Source: Bacillota bacterium
GTDB lineage: Bacteria; Bacillota; Bacilli; Bacillales; Cytobacillaceae
Length of the DNA stretch: 32,203 nt
Assembly: GCA_030705955.1 (NCBI GenBank)
Contig: JAUZPL010000046.1
Span: 1 to 32,203 of the forward strand
Direction of reading: 5' to 3'
A program made the position numbers and the translations under genes. Of this stretch, positions 22,046 through 29,729 are shown in pieces (within the stretch, counting starts at the first letter, position 1; every line of letters starts with the position of its first letter). Below the pieces are notes generated by a model. The model ran no database searches. It worked only from the letters and a program-made list of their open reading frames with translations, and was not told the DNA's origin.

Positions 22046-24502
22046 ATGATGACGAAAAAGATTATTATTGTTGGCGGAGTTGCAGGAGGAGCTACTACAG
22101 CAGCCAGGTTAAGAAGACTTGATGAACAGGCAGAAATTGTCCTTTTTGAAAGAGGAGAATATATTTCATTTGCCAATTGCGGTTTACCATATTACATTGG
22201 TGGCACCATTTCCGAGCGAGATAAACTCTTAGTACAAACGGTTGATGGAATGTCAAAAAAATTTAAATTGGATATTCGACATTTAACTGAAGTGTTAAAA
22301 ATAAATAGAGAAAGTAAAACAGTTGAGGCGAAAAATTTAGTAACGGGTGAAATTTACGAAGAATCATACGATAAACTTGTTTTATCACCAGGAGCTAGCC
22401 CAATTAAACCGCCTATTCCTGGAATTGAAGGTGTAACATCCTTATTTACTCTTAGAAATATACCGGATACAGATAAAATTAAATCCTATGTAGATGCAAA
22501 TAAACCCAAAAAAGCCGCTGTCATTGGGGGTGGTTTTATTGGTATCGAAATGGCTGAAAACCTTTGGGAATTAGGAATAGAAGTAACAATTATCGAAATG
22601 TCTAACCAAATTATGGCACCTATTGATTTTGAAATGGCTGCCATTTTGCACACTCATATTCGTGAAAAAGGAGTCAATTTGATTCTTGAGGATGGAGTTG
22701 CGGAATTTAAAAATAATGGGAAGGAAATAAAACTAAATAGCGGTAAACAAATCGAAACTGATATGATCATCCTTGCAATTGGAGTTAAACCAGAAAATCA
22801 GCTGGCCATTGGAGCAGGATTGAAGGTTGGTGCACGTGGAGGCATTCTTGTAAATGAGCATTTATTAACTGAGGATCCAGATATTTATGCAATCGGCGAT
22901 GCAATTGAAGTAAAAGATTATATAAATGGAAGGCCAACTCAAATCCCACTTGCATGGCCAGCAAATCGACAAGGTAGAATTGTCGCTGATCATATGAATG
23001 GAATACCTGCCAGATATAATGGGACACTTGGTACATCAATTGCCAAGGTTTTTGATATGACAGTTGCGGCAACGGGAAATAACGAAAAAACGTTAAAACG
23101 ACTTGGAATTCCATGTGAAGTTGTGCACGTACATCCAGGCTCCCATGCAGGTTACTACCCAGGTGCTTTCCCAATTTCCCTTAAATTAATTTTTGATAAA
23201 ACAACGGGTAAAATTTTGGGGGCTCAAGCAGTATCCTACGATGGGGCTGATAAGAGAATCGATGTTATCGCAACTGCAATTAAGGGTGGATTAACGATTT
23301 ATGATTTACCAGATTTGGAACTGGCCTATGCACCTCCATATTCATCAGCTAAAGATCCTGTTAATATGGCAGGATACGCTGCATCCAATCTTGCAGCGGG
23401 TTTAGTGGAAACAGTTCAATGGTATGAAATAGATGAAATTATTCAAAAAGGTGGGTTACTGATCGACGTTAGAGAGCCAATTGAAAGAGAAATGGGTTAC
23501 ATTGAAAGATCTATTAACATCCCACTAGACGATTTACGAAACCATCTTGATGAACTTCCAAAAGATCAAACTATTTATCTAACTTGTCAGGTAGGATTAA
23601 GGGGATACTTGGGAGCTCGAATTTTAATTCAAAATGGGTTTAAGGTGAAAAACCTTGATGGTGGATTTAGGACCTATTCCTGTGTTTTTGAACCTGAAGC
23701 TGTAGAAAATTGCGGAACATCTGTAAATGATTCAGGTGTATTGGAATCAAAAAAACCAGAGCCAAACCAAACCATTTTAATTGATGCTTGTGGATTACAG
23801 TGCCCGGGTCCAATCATGAAGGTATACCAAACGATGGACAAAATGAAGCCTGGTGAAATGCTTGAAGTTCATGCGACAGATCCGGGTTTTACAAAGGACA
23901 TCAAGGCTTGGGCAAATAAAACAGGAAATACTTTAATAAACACTGTATTTGAAGAAAAGAAATTCAAAGCTATTATTCAAAAAGGAAATGCGGAAAAGTC
24001 AAATTTACCAAAAGAATCAACTATTTCAGATAAAGATGGTGCCACGCTTGTTGTTTTTAGTGGAGATCTTGATAAAACAATTGCCTCTTTTATTATTGCC
24101 TCTGGTGCAGCAGCCATGGGTAAGAAAGTAACGATGTTTTTTACATTTTGGGGACTTAATGTATTAAGGAGAAAAGATGCACCTTTTGTTGAAAAAGACT
24201 TTATGGAAAAAATGTTTGGAATGATGATGCCAAAAGGTGTGAAAAAATTGCCACTCTCCAAGATGAATATGGGAGGAATGGGTGCAAAAATGATCACACA
24301 TGTGATGGAAAAGAAAAATGTGGATAGTTTAGAAACCTTAATGAAAAATGCTTTAGATGCTGGTGTAAAGCTTGTTGCATGCAGTATGTCAATGGATATA
24401 ATGGGTATTAAACAGGAAGAATTAATTGAAGGTATCGAAATTGGGGGTGTGGCGACATACCTTGGAGATGCAGAACAATCTGGTTTGAACTTGTTTATCT
24501 AG
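22046..24502 (+). CDS. CoA-disulfide reductase fused to rhodanese, TusA and DsrE-like domains
   Basis: An 818-residue cytoplasmic sulfur-handling enzyme with four modules. Residues 1-450 are an FAD/NAD(P)H disulfide reductase of the CoADR/Npsr type, with GGVAGGATTAARLRR at the N-terminus and the single redox Cys45 in SFANCGLPYYIGG. Residues about 462-553 are a rhodanese domain with active Cys514 in TCQVGLRG. Residues about 577-645 are a TusA-like domain (ACGLQCPGP; Cys582, Cys586). Residues about 665-818 are a DsrE-like domain with Cys779 in ACSMS. Together they can reduce CoA persulfides or polysulfides and relay sulfane sulfur between Cys residues. AGGAGG precedes two adjacent ATGs at 22046 and 22049; the second has the more usual spacing. 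A CstR-like gene follows 48 nt later. Confidence 0.92.
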   Translation: MMTKKIIIVGGVAGGATTAARLRRLDEQAEIVLFERGEYISFANCGLPYYIGGTISERDKLLVQTVDGMSKKFKLDIRHLTEVLKINRESKTVEAKNLVTGEIYEESYDKLVLSPGASPIKPPIPGIEGVTSLFTLRNIPDTDKIKSYVDANKPKKAAVIGGGFIGIEMAENLWELGIEVTIIEMSNQIMAPIDFEMAAILHTHIREKGVNLILEDGVAEFKNNGKEIKLNSGKQIETDMIILAIGVKPENQLAIGAGLKVGARGGILVNEHLLTEDPDIYAIGDAIEVKDYINGRPTQIPLAWPANRQGRIVADHMNGIPARYNGTLGTSIAKVFDMTVAATGNNEKTLKRLGIPCEVVHVHPGSHAGYYPGAFPISLKLIFDKTTGKILGAQAVSYDGADKRIDVIATAIKGGLTIYDLPDLELAYAPPYSSAKDPVNMAGYAASNLAAGLVETVQWYEIDEIIQKGGLLIDVREPIEREMGYIERSINIPLDDLRNHLDELPKDQTIYLTCQVGLRGYLGARILIQNGFKVKNLDGGFRTYSCVFEPEAVENCGTSVNDSGVLESKKPEPNQTILIDACGLQCPGPIMKVYQTMDKMKPGEMLEVHATDPGFTKDIKAWANKTGNTLINTVFEEKKFKAIIQKGNAEKSNLPKESTISDKDGATLVVFSGDLDKTIASFIIASGAAAMGKKVTMFFTFWGLNVLRRKDAPFVEKDFMEKMFGMMMPKGVKKLPLSKMNMGGMGAKMITHVMEKKNVDSLETLMKNALDAGVKLVACSMSMDIMGIKQEELIEGIEIGGVATYLGDAEQSGLNLFI

Positions 24503-24550
24503 ACTTCCATATGATGTTATTTTAAAATGGGAGTAATAGAGGTGAATAAA

Positions 24551-24814
24551 ATGAAATATGATGATAAATCAAAGAACCGGTTAAAACGGATTGAAGGTCA
24601 AATAAAAGGGATATTAAGAATGATAGAAGAGGAAAAAGACTGTAAGGATGTCATTACACAGCTATCAGCTGTTCGTTCTGCTGTGGATCGTGCTATTGCA
24701 GTTATTGTTAGCGAAAATCTGGAGCATTGTCTCCGCGAATCAATCGAAACTGGGGACGGAAAATCTTCTAAAATAGTGGAAGAGGCAGTTAATATGCTTG
24801 TAAAAAGCCGGTAA
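24551..24814 (+). CDS. CstR-like persulfide-sensing repressor (CsoR family)
   Basis: An 87-residue all-helical DNA-binding protein of the CsoR/RcnR (DUF156) family. From ATG 24551 the key residues are Cys31 and Cys60, the same numbers as the reactive pair of Staphylococcus CstR. The copper-ligand His that precedes the second Cys by four in CsoR is Asn56 here. This pattern favours a persulfide sensor over a copper sensor, as does the upstream rhodanese/TusA/DsrE enzyme. It would repress the unit until Cys31 and Cys60 are linked by sulfane sulfur. The frame is open from ATG 24527, but GAGGTGA precedes ATG 24551, which also gives the canonical length. A perfect terminator follows. Confidence 0.88.
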   Translation: MKYDDKSKNRLKRIEGQIKGILRMIEEEKDCKDVITQLSAVRSAVDRAIAVIVSENLEHCLRESIETGDGKSSKIVEEAVNMLVKSR

Positions 24815-24816
24815 TT

Positions 24817-24849
24817 AAAACGTCTATCCGATGGGATAGACGTTTTTTT
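24817..24849 (+). terminator. Terminator after the cstR-like gene
   Basis: A perfect 13-bp stem, AAAACGTCTATCC (24817-24829) with its complement at 24834-24846, has a GATG loop and a run of seven T. It begins 2 nt after the stop codon. Confidence 0.95.
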
Positions 24850-24934
24850 ATGTATATCGAGCAATACAAAATATTGATGTGTTAAAAGGTTTGTAGTATG
24901 AAGAAACCTTTTCCTAAAAGGGACAATTTTACAA

Positions 24935-25014
24935 TATAATAGAAGTAAAGCTACTGCCAAAACCAATTCTTTTTGCTGGCGGGGGGAAAACCAAAAAGTT
25001 AGATAAGGGGGAGT
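24935..25014 (+). promoter_or_regulatory. -10 element and possible pseudoknot leader of the ATP-grasp gene
   Basis: TATAAT (24935-24940) suggests a start near 24947 and a leader of about 73 nt. In it, CTGCCA (24954-24959) can pair with TGGCGG (24977-24982). The loop CTTTTT (24969-24974) can pair with AAAAAG (24993-24998), an H-type pseudoknot that ends 7 nt before the AAGGGGGAG ribosome site. It does not match a riboswitch class that I know. Confidence 0.35.
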
Positions 25015-25019
25015 TTATT

Positions 25020-25958
25020 TTGAAAAAAGTATATATTATTCATGAAAATAATGAGTGGACAGTACATTTAACAAAACGATTGGATGAACTAGAGGTACCA
25101 TATGAGGAATGGCATTTGGATGATGGTCGGCTAGATTTATCAAAAGAGCCTCCTGAAGGCATTTTTTACAGTCGAATGAGTGCTTCCTCCCATGCAAGAG
25201 GGCATCGTTTTGCACCGGAATTTACTGGGCAAGTGTTAGCTTGGTTAGAGAGAAACGGAAGACAGGTGTTTAACGGTACTAGGGCACTTCAGCTAGAAGT
25301 AAGTAAAATTATACAATATTTAGAGTTAAATAAGTTTGGCGTTAGGACACCTACGACAATAGCTGCAGTAAGCAGAGAGCAAATTCTTGAGGCGGCAAAA
25401 GAATTTGCTGGCAATGCTTTTATTACAAAGCACAACCGTGCTGGAAAAGGATTGGGAGTTCAGTTGTTTCAAACATTTGATGCACTAAAAATATATGTTG
25501 AAGGGCCAGAATTTGAAGAACCTGTTGACGGGATTACATTAATCCAGGAATACATTCAATCACCAGAAAGCTACATAACAAGATGCGAGTTTGTTGGCGG
25601 ACAATTTGTTTATGCAGTAAAGGTTGATACGTCTGAAGGATTTCAGCTTTGCCCTGCAGATGCTTGTCAAATAGGCGATTTGTTTTGTCCTGTTGGAGAA
25701 GAAGTAGAAGAAAAACCTAAGTTTCAAATAATTGAAGGCTTTAATGATTCTATTATAGAAAAGTATCAACAAGTGTTAAAGGAAAATCAAATCCAGGTCG
25801 CTGGGATTGAATTTATTCGAAATGCAGAAGGAGAAATTTTCACCTACGATATAAACACAAATACAAATTACAATTCTGATGCAGAAGCAAAAGCTGAAAA
25901 ATTTGGCATGCTGTATTTAGCAAAGTTCCTAAAAGACGAATTAAATAAAATAGTTTAA
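25020..25958 (+). CDS. ATP-grasp ligase (RimK-like)
   Basis: A 312-residue protein of the ATP-grasp fold, close to RimK-type alpha-L-glutamate ligases, which join an amino acid to a carboxylate through an acyl phosphate. An N-terminal pre-ATP-grasp domain (MKKVYIIHENNEWT to about residue 90) precedes the ATP-binding part, with Lys in FITKHNRAGKGLGVQLF (glycine-rich loop), the hinge TLIQEYIQSPESYITR, and the metal site near the C-terminus, GIEFI...FTYDINTNTNYN. The substrate is unknown; peptide, ribosomal-protein or cofactor modification are all possible. The start is TTG at 25020, with AAGGGGGAG about 6 nt upstream. It is monocistronic. Confidence 0.82.
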   Translation: MKKVYIIHENNEWTVHLTKRLDELEVPYEEWHLDDGRLDLSKEPPEGIFYSRMSASSHARGHRFAPEFTGQVLAWLERNGRQVFNGTRALQLEVSKIIQYLELNKFGVRTPTTIAAVSREQILEAAKEFAGNAFITKHNRAGKGLGVQLFQTFDALKIYVEGPEFEEPVDGITLIQEYIQSPESYITRCEFVGGQFVYAVKVDTSEGFQLCPADACQIGDLFCPVGEEVEEKPKFQIIEGFNDSIIEKYQQVLKENQIQVAGIEFIRNAEGEIFTYDINTNTNYNSDAEAKAEKFGMLYLAKFLKDELNKIV

Positions 25959-25968
25959 TCATACCTAG

Positions 25969-25989
25969 GGTGCCATAAAAGGCATCTTT
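25969..25989 (+). terminator. Terminator of the ATP-grasp gene
   Basis: GGTGCC (25969-25974) pairs with GGCATC (25981-25986), with one G-U pair, around ATAAAA, and is followed by TTTTGTT. Confidence 0.75.
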
Positions 25990-26059
25990 TGTTATTTAGA
26001 ATTAGGGGATAATCTTTTCCTTTTAAGAAATTCTAATTAATAAATAAGGAGTGATTAAA

Positions 26060-26494
26060 GTGGATAATAATGTCGCAATAATAGAATTAAATGCTCTTCT
26101 TAAAGGTCAATATATGGGGATCCACCAATATGAAAATTATATACAACACACAAGTGATCAGCAGCTAAAAAAGCAACTTCAAAGAATACAACAAGATCAT
26201 AAAAGGCATGCTTTAGTCATTGCTGAAAGAATACAAAATCTGGGGGGAACCCCTGTCGATAGCACTGGATTTGTAGGGAACATGCAAGAAATGATGAGCA
26301 AAATGAAAGGGCTACCTGATCAAAATAGTGAGCTCATTCAAGAACTTCTAGTGGCAGAAGATAAGTACGCAGTCGAATTATCAGAGGAAATTGTTAAAGG
26401 TGATTTAGATCCTGAAAGTAAAAAAATAGTGGAACAAGTGATTGACGAAGATAGAGGCCATGTTCAGGAATTAAAAAACCTTCTTATACATTAA
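26060..26494 (+). CDS. DUF2383-type ferritin-like four-helix protein
   Basis: A 144-residue helical protein that looks like a four-helix ferritin-like bundle of the DUF2383 type. Helix 1 (IIELNALLKGQYMGIHQYENYI) and helix 2 (QLQRIQQDHKRHALVIAERI) carry Glu and His residues in the places of the E and ExxH metal ligands. Helices 3 and 4 carry AEDKYAVELSEEI and DEDRGHVQELKNL. Iron binding is inferred from this pattern and the role is unknown. GTG 26060 has AAGGAGTG about 6 nt upstream and is preferred to the GTG at 26051, which overlaps that ribosome site. Strong terminators flank it on both sides. Confidence 0.75.
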   Translation: MDNNVAIIELNALLKGQYMGIHQYENYIQHTSDQQLKKQLQRIQQDHKRHALVIAERIQNLGGTPVDSTGFVGNMQEMMSKMKGLPDQNSELIQELLVAEDKYAVELSEEIVKGDLDPESKKIVEQVIDEDRGHVQELKNLLIH

Positions 26495-26503
26495 TACCTC
26501 CCC

Positions 26504-26538
26504 AAAATACTCTCCATGAAGATTGGAGAGTATTTTTT
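26504..26538 (+). terminator. Terminator of the ferritin-like gene
   Basis: A perfect 12-bp stem, AAAATACTCTCC (26504-26515) with GGAGAGTATTTT (26525-26536), has a 9-nt loop and a continuing T-run. Confidence 0.93.
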
Positions 26539-26582
26539 TAAAATTTGGGCTTGAAAAAAGTTTAAAAATTAAATAAAATCAA

Positions 26583-26619
26583 TTTTAACAGGTCATTCAA
26601 CTTTTTTTGAACGTTAAAA
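26583..26619. promoter_or_regulatory. Nested dyad ahead of the HTH regulator
   Basis: TTTTAAC (26583-26589) mirrors GTTAAAA (26613-26619). Between them TTCAA (26596-26600) mirrors TTGAA (26607-26611), with centres offset by about 2.5 nt. It lies 23 nt before the start of an HTH gene, a fitting place for autoregulation. Confidence 0.35.
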
Positions 26620-26641
26620 TATATTTGAGAAGGTGAATTAA

Positions 26642-27187
26642 ATGAAAAAACAACTTGAACAATATGACATTACTTCAATTGAACAAGCAAAAATATTTTC
26701 AAATGATTTAAGAATGAAAATTTTAGACCAGTTCTTTGATCAAAGGCCAAGGACTGCAAAACAAGTTGCGGATGAAATGGGACTTTCTCCTTCTAAAGTA
26801 CATTATCATGTTCGTGAACTCTTAAAAGTGGGACTGCTTTTTTTATATGAGACGAAAGAAATTAATGGTATTCTCGAGAAATATTACCTTCCAATTGCAA
26901 AGGAATTCAGGATTATCCTTAAACAACTTGAAAACGATGTTGAAGGAAAACAACAAATTGTGAATCATGCTATAGGGATATTTAAAAAAAGTATTATGGA
27001 CTCATTTAAAGACGGTGAAGAGAAACTTCTCCAAATTTTTAATTTAAAATTATCAGAAATAGAGAGAGATGAACTTATCAATGAATTAAAAGATTTAGCG
27101 AAGAGGTGGGAAGAAAAATCAAAAGAGAACTCTTCCTCTAAAGACGAATACGGGGTATTACTTTCAGTAATTCCTAAAAAAATGTAA
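26642..27187 (+). CDS. ArsR-like winged-helix regulator
   Basis: A 181-residue transcription factor. An N-terminal winged HTH (about residues 18-85) contains RPRTAKQVADEMGLSPSKVH as the helix-turn-helix core, followed by the wing and YLPIAKEFRI. The C-terminal part is helical and charged, probably for dimerisation or ligand response. It has no clustered Cys or His for metal sensing. It most likely controls the MFS exporter that begins 10 nt after its stop. The ATG has GAGAAGGTG about 7 nt upstream. A nested inverted repeat lies just ahead of it. Confidence 0.85.
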   Translation: MKKQLEQYDITSIEQAKIFSNDLRMKILDQFFDQRPRTAKQVADEMGLSPSKVHYHVRELLKVGLLFLYETKEINGILEKYYLPIAKEFRIILKQLENDVEGKQQIVNHAIGIFKKSIMDSFKDGEEKLLQIFNLKLSEIERDELINELKDLAKRWEEKSKENSSSKDEYGVLLSVIPKKM

Positions 27188-27197
27188 GGAGGGTACT

Positions 27198-28520
27198 ATG
27201 AAAAATGGAAAAGGTTTTCAGTCTTTCCTATGGATTTGGGGCGGCCAGTTAGGGTCGGTGTTAGGGTCAAGTTTAACTTCCTTTGCACTTGGTGTGTATG
27301 TTCTCCAGAAATCGGGGTCTGTAACAAATTTTTCTATTACCTTACTATGCTTAACATTACCGGGAATTATCATTGCTCCATTTGCAGGTATTTTAGTAGA
27401 TAAATGGAATCGGAGAGGAATGATGTTATTAAGCGATTTTTTAGCTGGGTCTGCAACATTAGGGATTGGAGCCATTTTAGCTTTTTCGCATCTAACGCTT
27501 TGGCATATATTTTTATTCGCATGTATCGCATCCATTTCTGGAACTATTCAATTTCCCGCATATCAATCCATTGTTTCCCAAATAGTTGAAAAACGACACC
27601 TTGGTAGAGCAAACGGGTTAATCCAACTTTGCGAAGCTTTAACAAATATTGTAGCTCCCCCACTTGGAGGTGTTTTATTACCTCTTATTCATCTTAAAGG
27701 TATTATCATCATTGACTTTTTTTCGTTTTTTTTAGCTATATTTTCTGTTCTTGCTGTAAAAATACCTAAGAGTCAAAAGAAGACAGAGACTGTTAAGAAT
27801 CAACCCTTATGGGCAGATTTAAAGGAAGGGGTTCATTATCTTCTCATTCATAAGGAGTTACTTTGGTTTCTATCTTATTTCGCGTTATCAAATTTTTTAT
27901 TTGGATTCGAAGAGGTTTACTTACAGCCACTTATTCTATCATTAAGTGATGTGAAAAATCTTGGTTATGTTTTGTCGAGTGTAGGATTTGCTATGGTAGC
28001 AGGAGGTATTACAATTAGTGCCTGGGGAGGACCAAAAAGGAAAGCGAGAGGCGTTTTTGGATTTGGATTTGTAACTGCTTTTATATTTTCATTTGTTGGA
28101 TTTAGTACGTCTATTCTGCTTATAAGCATCCTTTTATTTATTAGCTTTTTCTTTCTTCCATTTGGAAATAGTTGTTCCCAGGTCCTTTGGCAGACAAGGG
28201 TTGAGCCATCCATACAAGGGAGAGTATTTGCTTTACGTAGGATGATAGCCATGTCGCTTATGCCATTAGCTTTTTTCCTTTCAGGGCCTGTATCTGAACA
28301 TATTTTAACACCTTTTATGTCTGATGGAAGAGCAGGAAATATCTTATTTGGGGAATGGCTGGGAACTGGGCAAGGAGCAGGCTTTAGACTATTCTTCATC
28401 ATAATAGGTTTAGGTTTAACCTTTCTTTCTATTCTGCTTTATTCCAAAAAAGAAATTCGGAAGATAGATGAAGATTCTGGGATATACCATGACGTTCATC
28501 CCAATCATATATCAAATTAA
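27198..28520 (+). CDS. MFS transporter (MFS_3), partner of the ArsR-like regulator
   Basis: A 440-residue major facilitator with about 12 helices, of the macrolide/TetV-type exporter group. The helix 2-3 loop reads GILVDKWNRRGMMLLSD. The segment FPAYQSIVSQIVEKRHLGRA is a group signature, as is the later RVFALRRMIAMS. It would export a hydrophobic compound, possibly an antibiotic; the substrate is not known. The ATG has AAGGAGGG 5 nt upstream. It is co-transcribed with the preceding regulator. The downstream DNA holds no strong hairpin of its own but leads into a repeat array and a hairpin shared with the YceI gene. Confidence 0.88.
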   Translation: MKNGKGFQSFLWIWGGQLGSVLGSSLTSFALGVYVLQKSGSVTNFSITLLCLTLPGIIIAPFAGILVDKWNRRGMMLLSDFLAGSATLGIGAILAFSHLTLWHIFLFACIASISGTIQFPAYQSIVSQIVEKRHLGRANGLIQLCEALTNIVAPPLGGVLLPLIHLKGIIIIDFFSFFLAIFSVLAVKIPKSQKKTETVKNQPLWADLKEGVHYLLIHKELLWFLSYFALSNFLFGFEEVYLQPLILSLSDVKNLGYVLSSVGFAMVAGGITISAWGGPKRKARGVFGFGFVTAFIFSFVGFSTSILLISILLFISFFFLPFGNSCSQVLWQTRVEPSIQGRVFALRRMIAMSLMPLAFFLSGPVSEHILTPFMSDGRAGNILFGEWLGTGQGAGFRLFFIIIGLGLTFLSILLYSKKEIRKIDEDSGIYHDVHPNHISN

Positions 28521-28582
28521 AAGGCTGTTTTCGTAAACTTTGTCGTTTTTTTCACATTACTCTTACCCTATCCCGAGATTTT

Positions 28583-28703
28583 ATCAGCGAAAAAATATAA
28601 TTAATCAGCGATAATTATATATTTTCAACGATAATATAAATATATCAGCGAAAATCTCATTATATCGGCGTAACGATAACTTAATCGAAAGCAACAATAT
28701 GTT
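28583..28703. repeat. Array of ATCAGCGA motifs with a 20-bp period
   Basis: ATCAGCGA occurs at 28583, 28604 and 28644. Close variants are TTCAACGA at 28624, ATCGGCGT at 28664 and a weak ATCGAAAG at 28684. The steps are 21, 20, 20, 20 and 20 nt. Each unit is the 8-nt core followed by about 12 AT-rich bases that vary. It lies between two convergent genes. Confidence 0.75.
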
Positions 28704-28720
28704 AGAAAAGAATCAATTAA

Positions 28721-28754
28721 AAAAGGCAGATCCCTTAGATGGGAACTGCCTTTT
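28721..28754. terminator. Bidirectional terminator after the YceI gene
   Basis: AAAAGGCAG-a-TCCC (28721-28734) pairs with GGGA-a-CTGCCTTTT (28741-28754), with one A/A mismatch and a 6-nt loop. It has T-runs in both directions. It ends the YceI transcript and probably the converging MFS transcript. Confidence 0.9.
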
Positions 28755-28760
28755 TTAGTT

Positions 28761-29294
28761 TTATTCAGCTTTAGAAGCTTCAATTTGAAGGTTAACTTTT
28801 ACTTTATCGCCAACCAAAACCCCGCCAGTTTCAAGAGCAGAATTCCAAGTTAAACCGTAATCAGCACGGTTGAGAGTACCTTGAGCACTAAAACCAACTT
28901 TTTCATTACCCCATGGATCTTTACCTTGGCCTTCAAATGTTACAGTAAATGTTTCAGATTTTGAAAAACCATGTAAAGATAGTTCACCTGTTACATTGTA
29001 TTCACCTTCGTCCACCTTTGTAATTTCAGTTGAACGGAAGTTTAATGTTGGAAATTTTTCTACATCAAAGAAATCTGCTGATAATAGGTGTCCATCACGG
29101 TCTTTGTTACGTGTATCAATACTTGAAAGTTGAACAGTAAAATCAATCGTTGCAGTTGTTAAATCAGTTACATCGGCCTCAACTGTTGAACTGAATTCAT
29201 GGAAAGAACCCTTTACGTTTGCAATCATCATGTGTCGGATTGAAAAATCTACACTGCTATGTGCTGTGTCTATTGCCCATTTTGTTTTTGTCAT
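28761..29294 (-). CDS. YceI family protein
   Basis: A 177-residue protein of the YceI family, a lipocalin-like beta barrel that binds polyisoprenoid or similar lipids. It begins with KWAIDTAHSSVDFSIRHMMI, the family N-terminus. DVEKFPTLNFRST and GELSLHGFSKS follow, and then the typical GFSAQGTLNRADYGLTWN. No signal peptide is present, so the protein stays in the cytosol, as in other Bacillus members. The ATG has TTTGGAGGAG about 6 nt upstream. It has a near-perfect SigA promoter and a large inverted repeat at the start site, which suggests tight repression, probably by a MarR-type redox or quinone sensor. Confidence 0.92.
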   Translation of the reverse strand: MTKTKWAIDTAHSSVDFSIRHMMIANVKGSFHEFSSTVEADVTDLTTATIDFTVQLSSIDTRNKDRDGHLLSADFFDVEKFPTLNFRSTEITKVDEGEYNVTGELSLHGFSKSETFTVTFEGQGKDPWGNEKVGFSAQGTLNRADYGLTWNSALETGGVLVGDKVKVNLQIEASKAE

Positions 29295-29328
29295 TTTATT
29301 TCTCCTCCAAATTATAATTTGATTTCAT

Positions 29329-29363
29329 TTATCTCGAATTTAAAATAACTTAATTCAAGATAA
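29329..29363. promoter_or_regulatory. MarR-type operator at the YceI start site
   Basis: TTATCTCGAATT (29329-29340) and AATTCAAGATAA (29352-29363) form a 12-bp inverted repeat with one mismatch and an 11-nt spacer. It abuts the -10 and covers the transcription start on the minus strand. The half site ATCTCGAATT resembles the MhqR operator of B. subtilis as I remember it. Confidence 0.6.
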
Positions 29364-29392
29364 ATTATATTGCCAAGTCACTTCTTTGTCAA
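29364..29392 (-). promoter_or_regulatory. Consensus SigA promoter of the YceI gene
   Basis: On the minus strand TTGACA (29387-29392), a 17-nt spacer and TATAAT (29364-29369) match the consensus fully. Transcription would start near 29357, inside the dyad. Confidence 0.85.
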
Positions 29393-29514
29393 TAATTTTT
29401 CAAAAAAAATCCACATGTCTTTCTAGTAATAAATCAAAGAAAAGATTTCGGGTGAAAATGTAATTTATAGTTTTGACCCCTTAAAACTGTAAAATTTAAA
29501 AAAGGCAAAAAAAT

Positions 29515-29712
29515 CTTGCCATCTGGCAAGTTTAAATTTAGGAACAAAACAAAAAAACACCCATGAGGGTGTTTGCTCGTTATTATAGTTGTAAATAGAA
29601 AAAGCACATGATAAAATAAACTTTGGCATAAAGTTTATTTTGCTTATTTTTTTATAAATATCCAATATAATAATATCACATAATTTTTATGTTGTCAATA
29701 AAGTTGTTTATT
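29515..29712. other. Cluster of hairpins upstream of helD
   Basis: The region between YceI and helD has no gene but holds four dyads: CTTGCC/GGCAAG (29515-29530), AAACACCC/GGGTGTTT (29555-29574), a perfect 12-bp AAAATAAACTTT/AAAGTTTATTTT (29613-29641), and AATAAA/TTTATT (29697-29712). The last two share AATAAA and TTTATT arms and could be operator sites of helD. The second and third could also act as terminators. Confidence 0.5.
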
Positions 29713-29729
29713 TTTTTGGGGGTGTCTGG

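Noticed and set aside
28521-28560. Terminator or insertion-sequence end right after the second MFS_3 gene
   Set aside because: GTTTTCGTAAAC gives only a 4-bp stem and no matching inverted end was found, so neither call is supported.
28583-28703. CRISPR array
   Set aside because: The repeated core is only 8 nt, the fillers are about 12 nt, and there are no cas genes; the period is too short for CRISPR.
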